Of a DNA stretch of 64,000 bases, positions 35,870 to 48,032 are shown piece by piece. Position 1 is the first letter of the stretch. Every line of letters begins with the position of its first letter. The notes below the pieces were generated by a model. That model was not told where the DNA came from, did not search any database, and saw only the letters and a list, made by a program, of their open reading frames with translations. The stretch is taken from assembly GCA_030762935.1 (NCBI GenBank), contig CM060888.1, positions 116,323,468-116,387,467 of the forward strand, given 5' to 3'. This DNA is from Hymenopus coronatus (lineage: Eukaryota > Arthropoda > Insecta > Mantodea > Hymenopodidae). Made by a program: the position numbers and the translations under genes.

Positions 35870-36030
35870 CGCTCCATGTTACCATGTTAGTGGTTACCAT
35901 GCTGGCGTTCAGGTTTGCGCGTTCAAACCCGGTGGAGGATGATGGATTTTTTCCGGACCTAAAAATCCTTTGCATGGATTCCTTCGTAAAGGGAGTAAAG
36001 TCATTAGTTCCATGTAATGTTTATTGTATA
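35870..36030 (+). repeat. SINE family E, tRNA-derived
   Basis: TTAGTGGTTACCATGCTGG and GCGTTCAAACCC give A- and B-box regions. They are followed by GGATGATGGATTTT, AAAATCCTTTGCATGG and GGGAGTAAAGTCATTAGTTC, the core shared with the 58.6-kb and 46.8-kb copies. The 3' end is missing. Confidence 0.7.
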
Positions 36031-36249
36031 TAAAATAACCCCATAATCTGAAATAAAAGGTCTCTGGGATATATTCTGTTATCACGCCCATAATTACTGA
36101 CCACAAGTTGTGGAGCCACATATGGGCGATGAGTTGAACCCTCGTCACCATGTGCACATACTGAAGAATTCGGACACTTGAAATTAAATTGATCAGTTGA
36201 TCAGTTTTTCTGTACAGCTCATAAAAAGTGATAAACTCCATCATAAATA

Positions 36250-36515
36250 ATTATATTACCCATTTCGTTATAGATATAAAGGGAATAGAGATAGTCAAAT
36301 GTTCAAGAAATAACGCTCGCTCTATGTTGACCTTAAAATTCTCCAGTGATTGAAGGTAATGGCGAGAATAATATAAAACCTAGACGAATTAAAAAAGAAT
36401 GGCCAAGTGCTAATAATTTCATTAACCATTAGTAACGGATATCTCGGAATTGGATAATGTCACAAAAAAAGTATTTGAAATAAATTGTGTGTTTAGAAGA
36501 GATTTACATACCATG
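36250..36515 (-). repeat. Family H fragment, old subfamily
   Basis: GATATAAAGGGAATAGAGATAG and GTCACAAAAAAAGTATTTGA parallel the 34.8-kb copy. The hairpin half is missing. It lies head-on to the forward copy at 36635. Confidence 0.65.
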
Positions 36516-36634
36516 GTGTATGTAATACACCAATCGCTTAACGTATATTAGTTATACAAGATTATATATATTCTTTCCCGATGGATTTCACTATTCCCAG
36601 ATATTCTTTCTTTTTTTGCTTTGTTGCTTTCTTT

Positions 36635-37497
36635 CTTTTTACTTTCTGTACACCTACTATGTACATAGTATATAGAGAAGGTATCGTGTTCCACCCAAAA
36701 ATTCGATATCGAAATTTCACCGGAAATACAAGTTTTGGGTCCCCCTGAATCCAAAAAAGTAATTCTCAGAAAAAGGTCCGTGTGTGTGTGTGTGTTTGTG
36801 TGTGTGTGTCTGTCTGTGGACAGCATAGCTCTAAAATGAAGACACCGTTAAATAACAAACTTGGTATTTAAGTTTGGTATCTTCCAAGGATGCGACACGA
36901 AGATTTTCAGGAAAATCCCCCCCACCGCAACTACCTTTACATGGAACTTTTTTTCGAAAATTGTGATTTTCTTAAAAATGGCTCTAACGATTTTGATTAA
37001 AATCTGTATATTAAAGATATTTAACTGACAAATAAAATGTAAATCTTGGATTTTCTGGGAATAGCCTCTGAAGACTACTTTATTCTGGATGAATTTTACG
37101 GAATTTTGCATAACTGTTAAACCGTAAGAGATGGCAAAATCGTATCAGATAAATAATGTAGAGCACGTTAAAACACACAATTTATGTTATATACATTTTT
37201 TTCGTGGAGTTGATCGTTTTTAAGATGTTCCTTATTTTTGTATTCAGCTTTGAAAATGTTATGCTTTTCTCATACAGGAGTGAAGGAACTTCAGTCATAT
37301 AGCAAGTAGCTTTTGACTGTCACTTTAAACTTGATACTCCCTTATTGTGCTTCTACTTACAAGGAAGCAAGTAATAAGACTATTTCTGCTTTTTTCTCGA
37401 TTCGCATGAAATAAATAGAAGAATAAGCTTATTAACAATAATTTGTTACACAGAAGTAGAGAAAGTCATTTGAATGGAACACATCAGATTTTTTTAA
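36635..37497 (+). repeat. Family H repeat, full length
   Basis: CTTTTTACTTTCTGTACACC, the hairpin CTATGTACATAGTATATAG, a GT tract of about 30 bp (36779-36810), and the end CACATCAGATTTTTTTAA. It is immediately followed by a family A SINE. Confidence 0.9.
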
Positions 37498-37645
37498 TTA
37501 GTGTTTAACACCCGCTTTTACAACACTGCAGACGATGACACTGGTGATACATGAAATGAAAATGGAGCACTGATGGAATGCGATGGCGGGGGAAACCGGA
37601 GAAAACCCGCCCCTGCTCCGCTTTGTCCACCACAAATCTCAAATG
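37498..37645 (-). repeat. SINE family A, tRNA head missing
   Basis: GTGTTTAACACCCGC, GATGGCGGGGGAAACCGGAG and CCGCTTTGTCCACCACAAAT match the 51.8-kb copy. The match stops at GCGCGGCCG, before the tRNA-like head. It abuts the end of the preceding family H copy with no spacer. Confidence 0.75.
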
Positions 37646-38305
37646 CGCGGCCGTTGTTGCTTTCGAAGCGTGGGAGATGATAGCAGATTCCTGGTTTCTC
37701 TGGTGAATAAAGCGGCTCCGGACAATTTATTCTATCTGCTGTCGGTTGCCAATAAGGTTACTACTCAATTTATATAATTTATTGTGTCACAGAAGGACAC
37801 CAGCGGAACGCGGTAAGGATGATGCTAGTGAAAGGCAACATTGAGGTATCAAAATTTAGCGCTCAGTGTAATAATTGAATGCTGATATGAAATACATGTG
37901 TAAAAGCAATTTTTCGACTTATGCGTTTTTCTCAGTTAACGGCGAATTTTATATAACTATGCAACTAAAGAGAGACTATGCAAAACGTACTACACGACAG
38001 CTTTAGAGCATAATAAAATATGTAATTTTTATAAAATAATTATTTTCATAGCCTTAGCTGTTTACAAAATATCCTCTGTAGCGGGTTCATACCGTTTCAA
38101 AATGTGAGTGTTCACTTAACCGGGATGTTAAATGCTTGTAATTTTTTGCTCCCCCTACCTTTCTTTTGTTTTTCCAATATAAAAATAAACACTTGGGCGA
38201 TGTTTCTTCATGTTTTAAACATCAATAACCTAACCAAATATATTCCATAATTAGTTTATTTTGTGAGTTAATGGAGAAGTCATGTGACATCGGATATTTA
38301 AAACT
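37646..38305. other. AT-rich DNA with family H tail fragment
   Basis: Mostly unique. At 38265-38300 the sequence GGAGAAGTCATGTGACATCGGATATTT resembles a family H tail. Confidence 0.35.
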
Positions 38306-39004
38306 TTAATTGCCTTCTACCCAAAAATTTGATGTCGAAATTTCATAGTAAATAAATGTTTTGAGTTTCTATGAATACAAAAAAAAAAAAAAATAGGAAA
38401 AAAGCGAATAATCCTTTAAATTATAGACTATTGTTTAAGTTTGGTATTTTTCAAGGATTCGACACTGAAATTACAAGTAAAATTCCCCAAACTACCCATT
38501 TCATGGTAAAGTAGTCGAAAATTTTGATTTGCTCAAAAATGCCTCTATTGATTTTAATTACATTACCGTATGATTAATATATTTTCATCATAAATAAATG
38601 TATACATTATTTGTTTGGAAATAGCTGAATGTCTTTCCATAACTGGTAATCTGTTAGTGATAGAAAATACACAAAAATGTGATTGAAATACACAATTTAA
38701 GGTATTAACCATTTCCAGGATATTCCTGGTTATTGGTTATAAAATTTCAAATAGTGAGATTGGAAATTGTTATTGAGTTTTTCATCCCAGCCATATAAGG
38801 AGACAGGAACTGTAGTTGCATCACATAGCGACAACTTTTAAAATATTTGATTATCACTTTAACCTAGTGCATACCTTTATTTCCCTTCTACTTCCAGGGA
38901 AGGGAGTAATAAAAGTTTCCACTCATGTTTAGCTTGATTATTATTAAGTAGAGAGGAGTTATAGGCTTTTGTACATATATTTGTTACAGAAATGTTTGAA
39001 TAAT
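38306..39004 (+). repeat. Family H repeat, no microsatellite
   Basis: TACCCAAAAATTTGATGTCG through to TTTGTTACAGAAATGTTTG. The GT tract has been lost; a run of 15 A follows GAATAC instead. It is diverged and lacks the hairpin. Confidence 0.75.
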
Positions 39005-39179
39005 CCATTGAGCTTTTTTTCTATTGATATTCCTTATCGATCCGGTATCTCATGATCCTGGTAGTGAATTCCAAGGCAGCAATGTGTTTCGATCCGAGAG
39101 GTATCGAATCCTCCCATCAGGTACAGAAGGTTTAGGCTTTCTGAATGACTTTGTGTGATAATGTTTTTCTTTTGCTGTC

Positions 39180-39610
39180 AATTTGGTTGCATATGCAAAA
39201 TATTTGAATTGGCGGGAGTTTGCTACGCCACTGCTGAGGAAGGAAGGAAAGGGGAAAGAGAAAGAGAGAGTGAAGGAAAAAAACTGCAGCTATAGCAGAA
39301 GCAAGCAAGGTCCATCCATACTCTCTCAGCATCCCACCACAGGCAGTCAAAGAAGCAAGGCTGTTCCACTTCCATCTTTCTCTCTGTCTTTCTCTTTCTC
39401 AACAACCTGTGCAGATTCCTCCACCTGGTCGGCCAGAACCGGCTGGCTTCTAGTGCGAAGTCAGTCTTACGGCGACGACTTCGCGGCACGGGCACGCGGT
39501 TATTGCGTATTCTTCGTGTACCCGGAGTGTTTAAGTGCGTGATCGTGAAGTGAAGGTGATGTGAAGTGGCAACACGTGGAGTTCTCCCAGCTGCAAGCTG
39601 TTCTTCACCA
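39180..39610 (+). promoter_or_regulatory. GC-richer island, possible host promoter or 5'UTR
   Basis: The segment stands out as GC-richer and repeat-free in an AT-rich, repeat-dense window. It holds an arthropod initiator-like TCAGT (about 39461), GACGACTTCGCGGCACGGG, and a GTGAAGTGAAGGTGATGTG stretch common in insect 5'UTRs. A 119-codon plus frame (39183-39542) and a 90-codon minus frame cross it, but neither has a recognised domain. Assignment as promoter or first exon is inference from composition only. Confidence 0.25.
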
Positions 39611-39778
39611 ATCAGTGCTCAACCTGCGTGCTTTTAGTACTGCGCAATCAATATTTACCTTGTGATTTTATAGCATTCGTAACAAATAAAAAGGTATAAA
39701 CGTTGCGTACGAAATTAGTAGTTCTTAGAAAAGTAATCAAGTCAGAGAAATACCTGTATTTATCTAGTGCTTGTCGTA

Positions 39779-39780
39779 CA

Positions 39781-39822
<42 letters not shown>
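39779..39822. repeat. (AAT)n microsatellite
   Basis: Fourteen to fifteen AAT units. Poly-Asn and poly-Leu frames over it are artefacts. Confidence 0.97.
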
Positions 39823-39825
<3 letters not shown>

Positions 39826-40934
39826 CACAATTCACGAAACTTAACAAAAAGAAAGACCAAATCAAACATAGAAGCGCGATTATAAAGCAACTTAATAACT
39901 AAACTATAAATATTTTTATTTTTGCTAATTGGGGAATCATAAATCTGCACACACTTTTGGAAATGTCGGAAAGATTAAAATTACGTCATCAGTTGGGGCA
40001 GTCAGATTAAAATTGTCTTTTCACTGCTATCTGTATCACTTATCACTTCAGTTCCAAATGAGAAAGCTGATATTTGTGCTGTTTCAAATACTATAAATAA
40101 TATTAAATGCCTGGAAAATTATTCGCAACTACAACCAAAACATGTTCATATTCAGCTCAACGTTTTTCAGAAGTATAATCTTAACTTGTATATTAAATCA
40201 GCCTTCAAATTCGTATGATTATATCGTTTGCTAAAATAAATGACATATTTCTGTATCCATTTATTGAAATTAACCTTTTTGGATAAATGACTACAAGCCA
40301 CTCATTGTAAATAAAAATCATAACTTGTCACCCTTTGAATGCAATTATCCTTTGACAGAATTATGAGTATTGGAGGTAAAATGTATTAATTTCATGTTAT
40401 AACCTCTAACACTCAAAGATAAAAGATTTTTAATCGAAATCCTTTTTTCCTGTTCTTGTTTTGGTTGCTGTCTTTCACTACAACTTATAAGGTTAGGCTT
40501 TCGTCGCAAGCATTTTTTTCAAATGGATTCTGAGCCACCATATTGATCTATAAGTCTATGGTTGCTACCCTTTCATTTGATGGTCACAACAACCCTTTTA
40601 AAATGCAACAATATATGTATATTAGAAATTTAAAGAATTTCTTACCCAATGAGAAACTATAAACCAATTTCTTTCATCTTACTATATGGAGAGATACTGC
40701 ATAGATCTTGTTTGCGGAGATATCTTGTCTGTTTTTCCAAGTCTACACATTTATGTAATATTTAAATATATAAAATCCCTCATGTATTAAGGGCTAATAG
40801 ATAAAAAAGAACTAACACAATAGTATGTAATGTATGATTTTAAAATTTTTACAGATAAATCGTCACCATTAAGATTAATTTTAACCAGTTATTACTCATG
40901 TTATGTAACTAAATATCTGATGAATACCACCAGA
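39823..40934. other. AT-rich DNA, nothing recognised
   Basis: No frame or repeat match. Confidence 0.4.
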
Positions 40935-41450
40935 AAAGTTACCATTGAATTTTAGATTTTCTCAAAAAGGGCTCTATTTTGATTGAAATGCCGTGTATTT
41001 AAAATATTTAAATAACAAATAAAATGTATATTATGAAATTGTTGGGAATTACCTCTTCATTCGAATAACTTTTGCCTAACTGGTAATCTGCAATAGATAG
41101 ACAAAAACTTACTACATAAAAATATTTAGTTCTTGTTAAAACACAATTTATTTCATAGATATTCCTGGTTTGATATTTCCAAATGGTAAGTGGTTATTAC
41201 TTTTATTCCTCCTGGTCATTCAAAGAGTACATTTCAATTGCACATTCATATACCGACAAGGTTTTAAAAGGTTTTCTTTTGGGTGGGGGTTGATATTTTA
41301 AACTGGTCGTAATATCGGAAGATGAATGAAATCGGTGAAATGATGCTTGGGATCTCCTGAATGAGGCAGACACGCTACCTCCACACTACAGAGGCAGGAT
41401 ATGAAAAATTTGGCTATCGCTTTACCCTAGTGTGTGATCTTATTCAGGAT
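40935..41450 (+). repeat. Family H repeat, truncated, SINE inside
   Basis: It starts in the body (TTTTAGATTTTCTCAAAAAGG) and continues through GATAGACAAAAACTTACTAC. It is interrupted by a family B SINE at 41292-41400 and resumes with TTTGGCTATCGCTTTACCC. The hairpin half and the last 60 bp are missing. Confidence 0.7.
41292..41400 (-). repeat. SINE family B, internally deleted, nested
   Basis: GATGAATGAAATCGGTGAAA and ATGCTTGGGATCTC jump to GAGGCAGACACGCTACC and ACACTAC, the end of the tRNA head. The central 100 bp including the B-box are gone. Confidence 0.7.
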
Positions 41451-41623
41451 AAAAATTCTGCCTAGGTAGTTGTATGAGTAGTATTTTATTATTAAGTTTA
41501 CAATAATACAGTATTTACGTCACACAGTCACAAGGGTCGGGTGACCGTACATGCTGTCTAAAAATACTTGAATTTAAAATATTACCTTAATATCTATTTT
41601 ATATATCTTAACAACATTGGAAA

Positions 41624-41710
41624 TACACACACACACACACAGACACTTACACAGGTTCGCGCGCTACGACAGCAGAACCACAGAAGAATAACAGAAGGAA
41701 CGCTCTGATA

Positions 41711-41742
<32 letters not shown>
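41624..41742. repeat. Two (CA)n tracts with 70-bp spacer
   Basis: (CA)n at 41624-41640 and 41712-41742. The spacer is GC-richer (GGTTCGCGCGCTACGACAGC). No family H flanks are recognisable around them. Confidence 0.9.
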
Positions 41743-41745
<3 letters not shown>

Positions 41746-43503
41746 TTCAGAACTACACCGCGTATTCATACATATAGATCACTCAAACACCAAAAAATAT
41801 ATTCAATATTTACACAAATATTTTATCTCTTAGTGCACAAACTTCCATTAAGTATGTGCCCAGACTTGGCCAGTTTAGGCTGTTTGGAATCAAAGCTGTT
41901 CTTCGTCTGTTTGAAGTTAAAAATACTTCCGGCAATAATGCTTACCTAACATCCTCCATCTGCACGCAATCTGCCAAAATATACGTCCGGTCTTCCTGAT
42001 ACTCTCATAATGGGCAAATCCGCCTACCAGCTTCATCAACTACCTCACGGGTTTTCCGATGCCACAGGGTAACTCAACGACTACAGTCAAAGTTAAAACC
42101 AATTCACGTCAAAGTAATGATACCAAAAATGGAAAAAATTGTATTAATTAAATAATAGCAAGCTAAGGAGTGATTTATGAGATTACTGCGCTACGAATCT
42201 AAGCCTGCCCTGTTCTCTAAATGGAAGTCACTTAAGACCATGGCGATTACCAAGGAGTCACTATGTCAGACTGAGAGGAGAAATGTAAAGCGCCTCCGGT
42301 AGCGCACTAAATCCGCGCAACAGGGCAGGAAATATAATATTCGTGCAAATCCTCTGCAAAGAATGGTTGTTGAGGATGAAGCGTTAAAGCCAATGCACTC
42401 CTCCAGAGGAACTTGCTTGAAATGCCGCTGGCTTTGCAAAAACCATAAAACGATCCTAGTCACGATAGATAATCTCTTTCCTCTTTCTTTAGCAAATTCA
42501 TACCTTGTAGTTTTGCTTATTTATCTTGATGATGGCAGAGTTTGTGCCTCAGTAAATTAAAACGTTTTTATCTCGCTCTAAACACCTTTCTCTGGCATTA
42601 GGATTCTCGACTCAGAGCTGAACAAATTGTATATTGCTTTGCGACATCCGTAGCTCTATAGTGCAGCAATATTTACTTTAATTTATTTTAGGTTTCATTT
42701 ATTTTTCATAAAATACAACATAATAAGAGACATTATTTAAACATTTAAAGTATCTTACCAGTAACTTTGTAAAATTAAAATTGCACTGTCTATTCAATAT
42801 AATATTCTGTCAAATTTGCAAGATTAGTTTAAAATAAATCAAGAACATTGGGCTTATGAGCAGACCGATTTAAATTTTAGACAGGCATTAAGTACTGTAA
42901 CGGAGATTTTAACATGTTAAACTGGAATAAAAAATGAATGTTAATTTGCTGCTCCCTCCGTAATCTTTATGTACTGGGCAGTAAAAAAAAAATGTATCCG
43001 AGTAAGAGATATTAAGTAATTTATTTAGTGTATGTTTTATATAGAAATTGTTCAAAACCTTTTATGCCAATTGTTTCAGTTATCGTTGCGAAGTCAATTG
43101 TTTATTATAACTGTATTGATATAGATGCAACAGCTCCTAGAAATATGAACACTTTAGGAAAGAAATTTACATATCATTTCCAATTTATATACTATATATA
43201 CACCCACATATATATAAATACACATACACTTGTTAACCCACAACAAGAGAATGAACTTTGTTCAGACCCCAAAAAATTCCGCTTCCAAATTATCAAAAAC
43301 GAAAAAAAAATTGCATATTTGTGATATTCCGAGACCCAGAGGAACTCAATAAACAAACAAATCAAATACAATTGTCTAATTTTATCTCGAGTGTACAGAG
43401 ATTACTCATAGCACCTTAGAAGTAACTATAAACATAAATAAATTGATTAATTCATTTCCGTCCACAAAATTGGAGTCCTATATTTTAAGGCAACAAGGTC
43501 AAG
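41743..43503. other. Mixed DNA, nothing recognised
   Basis: The DNA at 41980-42440 is GC-richer with short frames on both strands (42266-42560) and no motifs. The rest is AT-rich. A 98-codon plus frame (43028-43324) is low complexity. Confidence 0.4.
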
Positions 43504-43801
43504 AAAATTATATGATTAATAAATAACTCATTTTTATTTATTTGAACCCCAACAAGAAAACGTTAAGTATATTGAAGCTGATATAGTAAAGATTTACCTA
43601 TCAAAGTGTCTAAAATTAAGGGGATATTAAATATTCTTAATTTTTCAATTAAAATTATTTGATTGATAAATAACTCACTTTTATTTATTTGAACATCAAC
43701 AATAAGAACGTGAAGCTGCTATAGTAAAGATGTAAACACCTATAACGTGTCAAAGTGTCTTAAAAATTAAGCGGATATTAAAAATTGTCACTTTCCCAAC
43801 T
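43504..43801. repeat. Tandem duplication, two units of about 147 bp
   Basis: Units 43504-43650 and 43651-43801 share AAATAACTCA-TTTTATTTAT, TTGAAC-CAACAA, TATAGTAAAGAT, TCAAAGTGTCT and AATTAAG-GGATATTAAA. They are diverged with small indels. Confidence 0.8.
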
Positions 43802-43979
43802 AAACAATCAATTGTTAAATTAACGTCACTTTATCTGTATTCTATTGTTTATTAGTATCACTGCCAATTTTATGAAATCTAATGTGCTATCCACTTCATT
43901 TTAATTACGAAATCAAAGTAGATATAGCTAAATGACACCTTTTCTTTTTGATACTAAGAAAATAGCTATGAAATGGTCA

Positions 43980-44235
43980 ACAACAGTCAAATGTTTAATA
44001 ACTGGACGCTAGGCCCAGGTATTAAAATTTCTTGTTCTTTCCACGCAATGGAGAAAAAAAAAATGAAAATGACAGGACTTTAAGGAATGACTTTATTAAA
44101 CAATTCTATCAATTAATAAGGGATATGTCGAAAATGGCTTATGCCACAAAAGATTATTTCTAATACATTAATTATTTGTAATAAATTAATTGTGTAAACG
44201 TTTATAAGTTTCGTAAAGTATTTGCTTATTTAGTT
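43980..44235 (-). repeat. Family H fragment, old
   Basis: ACAGTCAAATGTTTAATAAC, GGATATGTCGAAAATGG and GCCACAAAAGATTATTTCTA align with the reverse copies at 34.8 and 36.3 kb. It ends just before a forward copy and forms another head-to-head arrangement. Confidence 0.5.
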
Positions 44236-44304
44236 GAAAATAAGTAAGAATTAAATTAATTGTAATCAGTTTCGACCTGGATTTTACTTTATCTTTAAAT
44301 TTGT

Positions 44305-45009
44305 TATTTTTACTTTCTCTACGCGTACTATGTACATAGTGCATAGAGAAGGTATTGCATTGCACCCAAAAATTCGATACAGAGATTTCACCGGAAATGC
44401 ATGCATGTATGTATGTATGTATGTATGTATGTATGTGTGTATGTGTGTGTATGTATGTATGTATGTATGTATGTATGTATGTATGTATGTATGTATGTGT
44501 GTATGTGTGTGTGTATGTATGTATGTATGTATGTATGTATGTATGTATGTATGTATGTATGTATGTATGTATGTATGTATGTATGTATGTATGTATGTAT
44601 GTATGTATGTATGTATGTATGTATGTATGTATGTATGTATGTATGTATGTATGTATGTATGTATGTATGTATGTATGTATGTATGTATGTATGTATGTAT
44701 GTATGTATGTATGTATGTATGTATGTATGTATGTATGTATGTATGTATGTATGTATGTATGTATGTATGTATGTATGTATGTATGTATGTATGTATGTAT
44801 GTATGTATGTATGTATGTATGTATGTATGTATGTATGTATGTATGTATGTATGTATGTATGTATGTATGTATGTATGTATGTATGTATGTATGTATGTAT
44901 GTATGTATGTATGTATGTATGTATGTATGTATGTATGTATGTATGTATGTATGTATGTATGTATGTATGTATGTATGTATGTATGTATGTATGTATGTAT
45001 GTATGTATG

Positions 45010-45040
<31 letters not shown>

Positions 45041-45790
45041 TGAATGTGTGTAATGTATGTATGTGTGTGTGAGTGTGAGTGTGTAGACAGCACACCTCAA
45101 AAACGAAAAGTCCGTTAAATACCAAACTTGGTATATAAGTTCAGTATCTTCCAAAGATGCAACACAAAGATTTTCAAGAAAATCCCTCCATTCCAACTAC
45201 TTTTTTTATGAAAAACTGTCGAAAATTTTGATTTTCTCAAAAGTATCTCTATTTTGATTAAAATATCCTATATTAAACATCTGTACATGACAAATAAAAT
45301 GTATAGCTTCAATTTTCTCAGAAAAGCCTCTGAAGATATGTTTATTTTGGTTGAATTTTGCCAAATTTTGCTTAACTTCTAAATCGTAAGAGATAGACAA
45401 AAACTTACTACACATAACATGTAGATCTCGTCCAAAGACACAATTTATGCTTTTTACGTATTTGTTGTGGAGGTAACCGTTTCCGAGCTATGCCTGGTTT
45501 TTGGTTTCATTGTGAAGTACTTATACTTTTCTCAGACAGGAAGTGTCCGTTTTTCTTTTGTTCTACTCCTGGTCAAGTAAAGAAGCGATTTGCAATGAAA
45601 ATCGCATAACGATAAGTTTTAAAATATTTCAGTCTATTGCATTCCCTTAATTCTCCTTTAATTATAAGGACAAAAGTAATAAGAACATCCTGCTAATATT
45701 TATCTCGATTAGCATTGTGTAGAAAGAAGAATAATTTTTATAAGAGGTTTGTTTGTAGAACAGCTATAGAAAGTCATGTGAGTGTAACGT
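44305..45790 (+). repeat. Family H repeat with giant microsatellite
   Basis: ATTTTTACTTTCTCTACGCG, the palindrome ACTATGTACATAGTGCATAGAG, then TTCACCGGAAATGCATG, then a huge TATG tract. After the tract the normal body resumes at GACAGCACACCTCAAAAACG and runs to GAAAGTCATGTGAGTGTAAC. Without the tract the copy would be of ordinary length. Confidence 0.95.
44399..45085. repeat. (TATG)n array, about 640 bp
   Basis: About 160 TATG/GTAT units, almost pure from 44516 to 45040, with GTGT interruptions only near the edges. All long Tyr-Val-Cys-Met or Ile-His-Thr-Tyr reading frames here are artefacts. Confidence 0.99.
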
Positions 45791-46489
45791 ACGGCTTAGT
45801 TAAGCAAGTATTTAAGATATTAAGGGGTTTCAACCCGTTCATTATAGAATTAGTCATACTGAAATTGGAATCAATATAATATGTTGTGACTGAAAATAAT
45901 AAAGTATTTGATTTTAATCCGAAGTTACATAAAAAGAAATTCCCACGCATTACAAACTTACAATAAGTACATGATAAAGAAACGTTTCACACTTTCTAAA
46001 GAAAATGATATGTTACAGCTCAAACGAATTCGTATCAGATGCCCAGCATGCTGAGGTTTTAACTCAAAGAGTTTTCATGATAAAACCCCGTTAAATTCAA
46101 ACATATGTTAAAACTATTTTCCATCTACAAGATCATAATATTGCAGTAACAAATATCAGGAGGATAAAGTTCTGTGTTGTCAGCTGCACAAACCCAGCGC
46201 GAAACCATGTCGTAAGTTATTATTTATTAGCTTACCTCATGTTAACACCGATGCGGAGCAAGAAAAACTGGTCCGCAAACAAGCACAGCTCCATTTTGCT
46301 AAAATTCAGATGAGCTATGTTGAATAAGGCCCAAATGCATTTCCTTACATGCCGTTAATATACTTGTATATAACGATTAGTTTATGATGAAATAAACTTC
46401 TTCGGTGAATCATTTCTTTATCGTTTGCGTATAGTTAAGTAAGAGAGAGTATTCAAAAAGTAACAGAAAATTCGATGCTGACTTAATAG
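45791..46489. other. AT-rich DNA, nothing recognised
   Basis: No motif or repeat match. Confidence 0.4.
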
Positions 46490-47212
46490 AGACACCCTAA
46501 ATAAAATAACCCAAGTTCAATACACGTTCAGAAACATCCTTCCACCCCACAATACCCTTTAAATGATAAACGTTTCTTAGCCTTTTTTTTTTTTTTTTCA
46601 AAAATGGTTCTACATGTTTCAGAGATGAATTTTTGGAAAAGGACTCTGAAATCCTATTCATTCTGTATGACCTTTGCATAATGGAGAAAGAATAACGGAT
46701 AGATAACATTTTACCTCACAAAAATTTGGATTTCATTGAAGTACACAGTTTATGTCAAATAATTGTTACTGTTAAAACTTGGGTTTTATTTATGGACGCT
46801 CTTTAACAGCTCTGGTTATCAGCGTCTCAATCTGTGTGTATCTTGGGTGGGAAAGACCACTTTATTTTACTTGGAGGCTTTTCTATCGTGCTTGAAGTTC
46901 TTTTACAGGCCGTAAACCCACGACACGGGACCAACGGCTTTACTTACTCTGAGAAGTAAACCGTACTAAGGATTTTTACTCCCGAAAGCATACATTTCCC
47001 TCCGCCGCGATCTTGATAACCAGAGACTTTTTCTATGAAGTTAGCCCTTTCCGAGATATTGCCATTTACATTTTAAAATAGTTCCACTTTTCGAAACCTT
47101 TCCTATATTTTCTAGTGTCCATGCAAAGAGAATGGAATTTCAAAGCCTTTAGCGATACTCTCTTTAAATACCTTACTAACGCTTTTTCTGGAGTGTCCTA
47201 CGAAGTGTAGTA
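46490..47212 (+). repeat. Family H repeat, interrupted by SINE
   Basis: The body starts near CCACCCCACAATACCCTTTA, has a T run at 46583-46599 and continues to TATGTCAAATAATTGTTACTG. A family E SINE interrupts it. It resumes at TATGAAGTTAGCCCTTTCCG and fades after TTTAGCGATACTCTC. Confidence 0.65.
46776..47035 (-). repeat. SINE family E, nested in family H
   Basis: On the minus strand it carries AAAATCCTTAGTACGG, GTAAAGCCGTTGGTCCC, AAAAGAACTTCAAGC and the 3' end AAAGAGCGTCCATAAATAAA, matching the 58.6-kb copy. The tRNA head is replaced by unrelated bases. Confidence 0.75.
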
Positions 47213-47352
47213 GGTGGCCAAACTGCCCCGTATTTTGGCGTGTGCAGATATTCCTTCGTGCATTAAAAGAGTTGCAGAACTCAACGGGACTATTTCAAGT
47301 TAAAACTCGCCAGTGGAAACTAGTGAGAAATACCTTCATTTTAATCACCCCC
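47213..47352 (+). repeat. Solo arm of foldback family
   Basis: GCAGATATTCCTTCGTGC, TTGCAGAACTCAACGGGAC and TATTTCAAGTTAAAACTCGC match the left arm of the foldback at 13976 and the reverse complement of its right arm. No opposing arm lies nearby. Confidence 0.8.
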
Positions 47353-47369
47353 TCAATAAGAGAGAGGTA

Positions 47370-47843
47370 TATATAATTATATTTACATGAAAAATAAAAT
47401 GTACGTATAATTTAAATTTTCTGGTATTAATCTCTAACGACTTTTCACTCTTTGCATATCTGGCAAAACACTCAACTATGTCATATTCACATTTTTTGCG
47501 GAATTAATTATTTTCAAGATGTTCCTTGTTTCTGATTTCAATTTTAAAATACTTAAACTTTTCTCAAACGGGATTTTATCATTCCTGCTTCTTTTGGTTT
47601 ACACTTGGGCAAGAAGGAGAACAAAGGTCAATTACATAGCAGATAGCTTTTAAAAGACTTGGCTGTTGTTTTGCCTAGTGTTTCTTTATTTTCTTTTCTT
47701 TAGTAGTGACTGATTAATAAAGCCATTTCTGCTAATGTTTGTGTTGACTAGCATGATGTACATAAAAAAAAAATATTTAGTAAAAATAGTTTGTTTGTTG
47801 AACAGGTAGAGGAAGTCATGTGAATGGAACACATCCATTTTTA
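47370..47843 (+). repeat. Family H repeat, hairpin half missing
   Basis: It starts at ATTTACATGAAAAATAAAAT in the middle of the body and runs to the normal end AGGAAGTCATGTGAATGGAA with a T run and TAAAG. It follows the solo foldback arm. Confidence 0.8.
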
Positions 47844-48032
47844 AAGTTGACGTAAAGTATGAAACTCCCTCCAATTACACTTTTGTTCATTCTTTTAGAC
47901 TCTGTGGAATATTGTAGCGGAATTATTATAAATTAATCTAAACTTCTCTATTAGGAATAAGACTCAGGACACTTCGTTACGCAGGATTCCCACCTTATTA
48001 CTCCAAGTTAGTTTTCTGTGTAAAATCTTCAT

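Noticed and set aside
41624..41742. Another family H copy around the (CA)n tracts
   Set aside because: The flanking landmark segments of family H are absent on both sides.
44186..45196. Reading frames of 220-336 codons on both strands
   Set aside because: They are translations of the TATG array (Tyr-Ile-His-Thr and Cys-Met-Tyr-Val repeats) and are open in all frames because the unit contains no stop.
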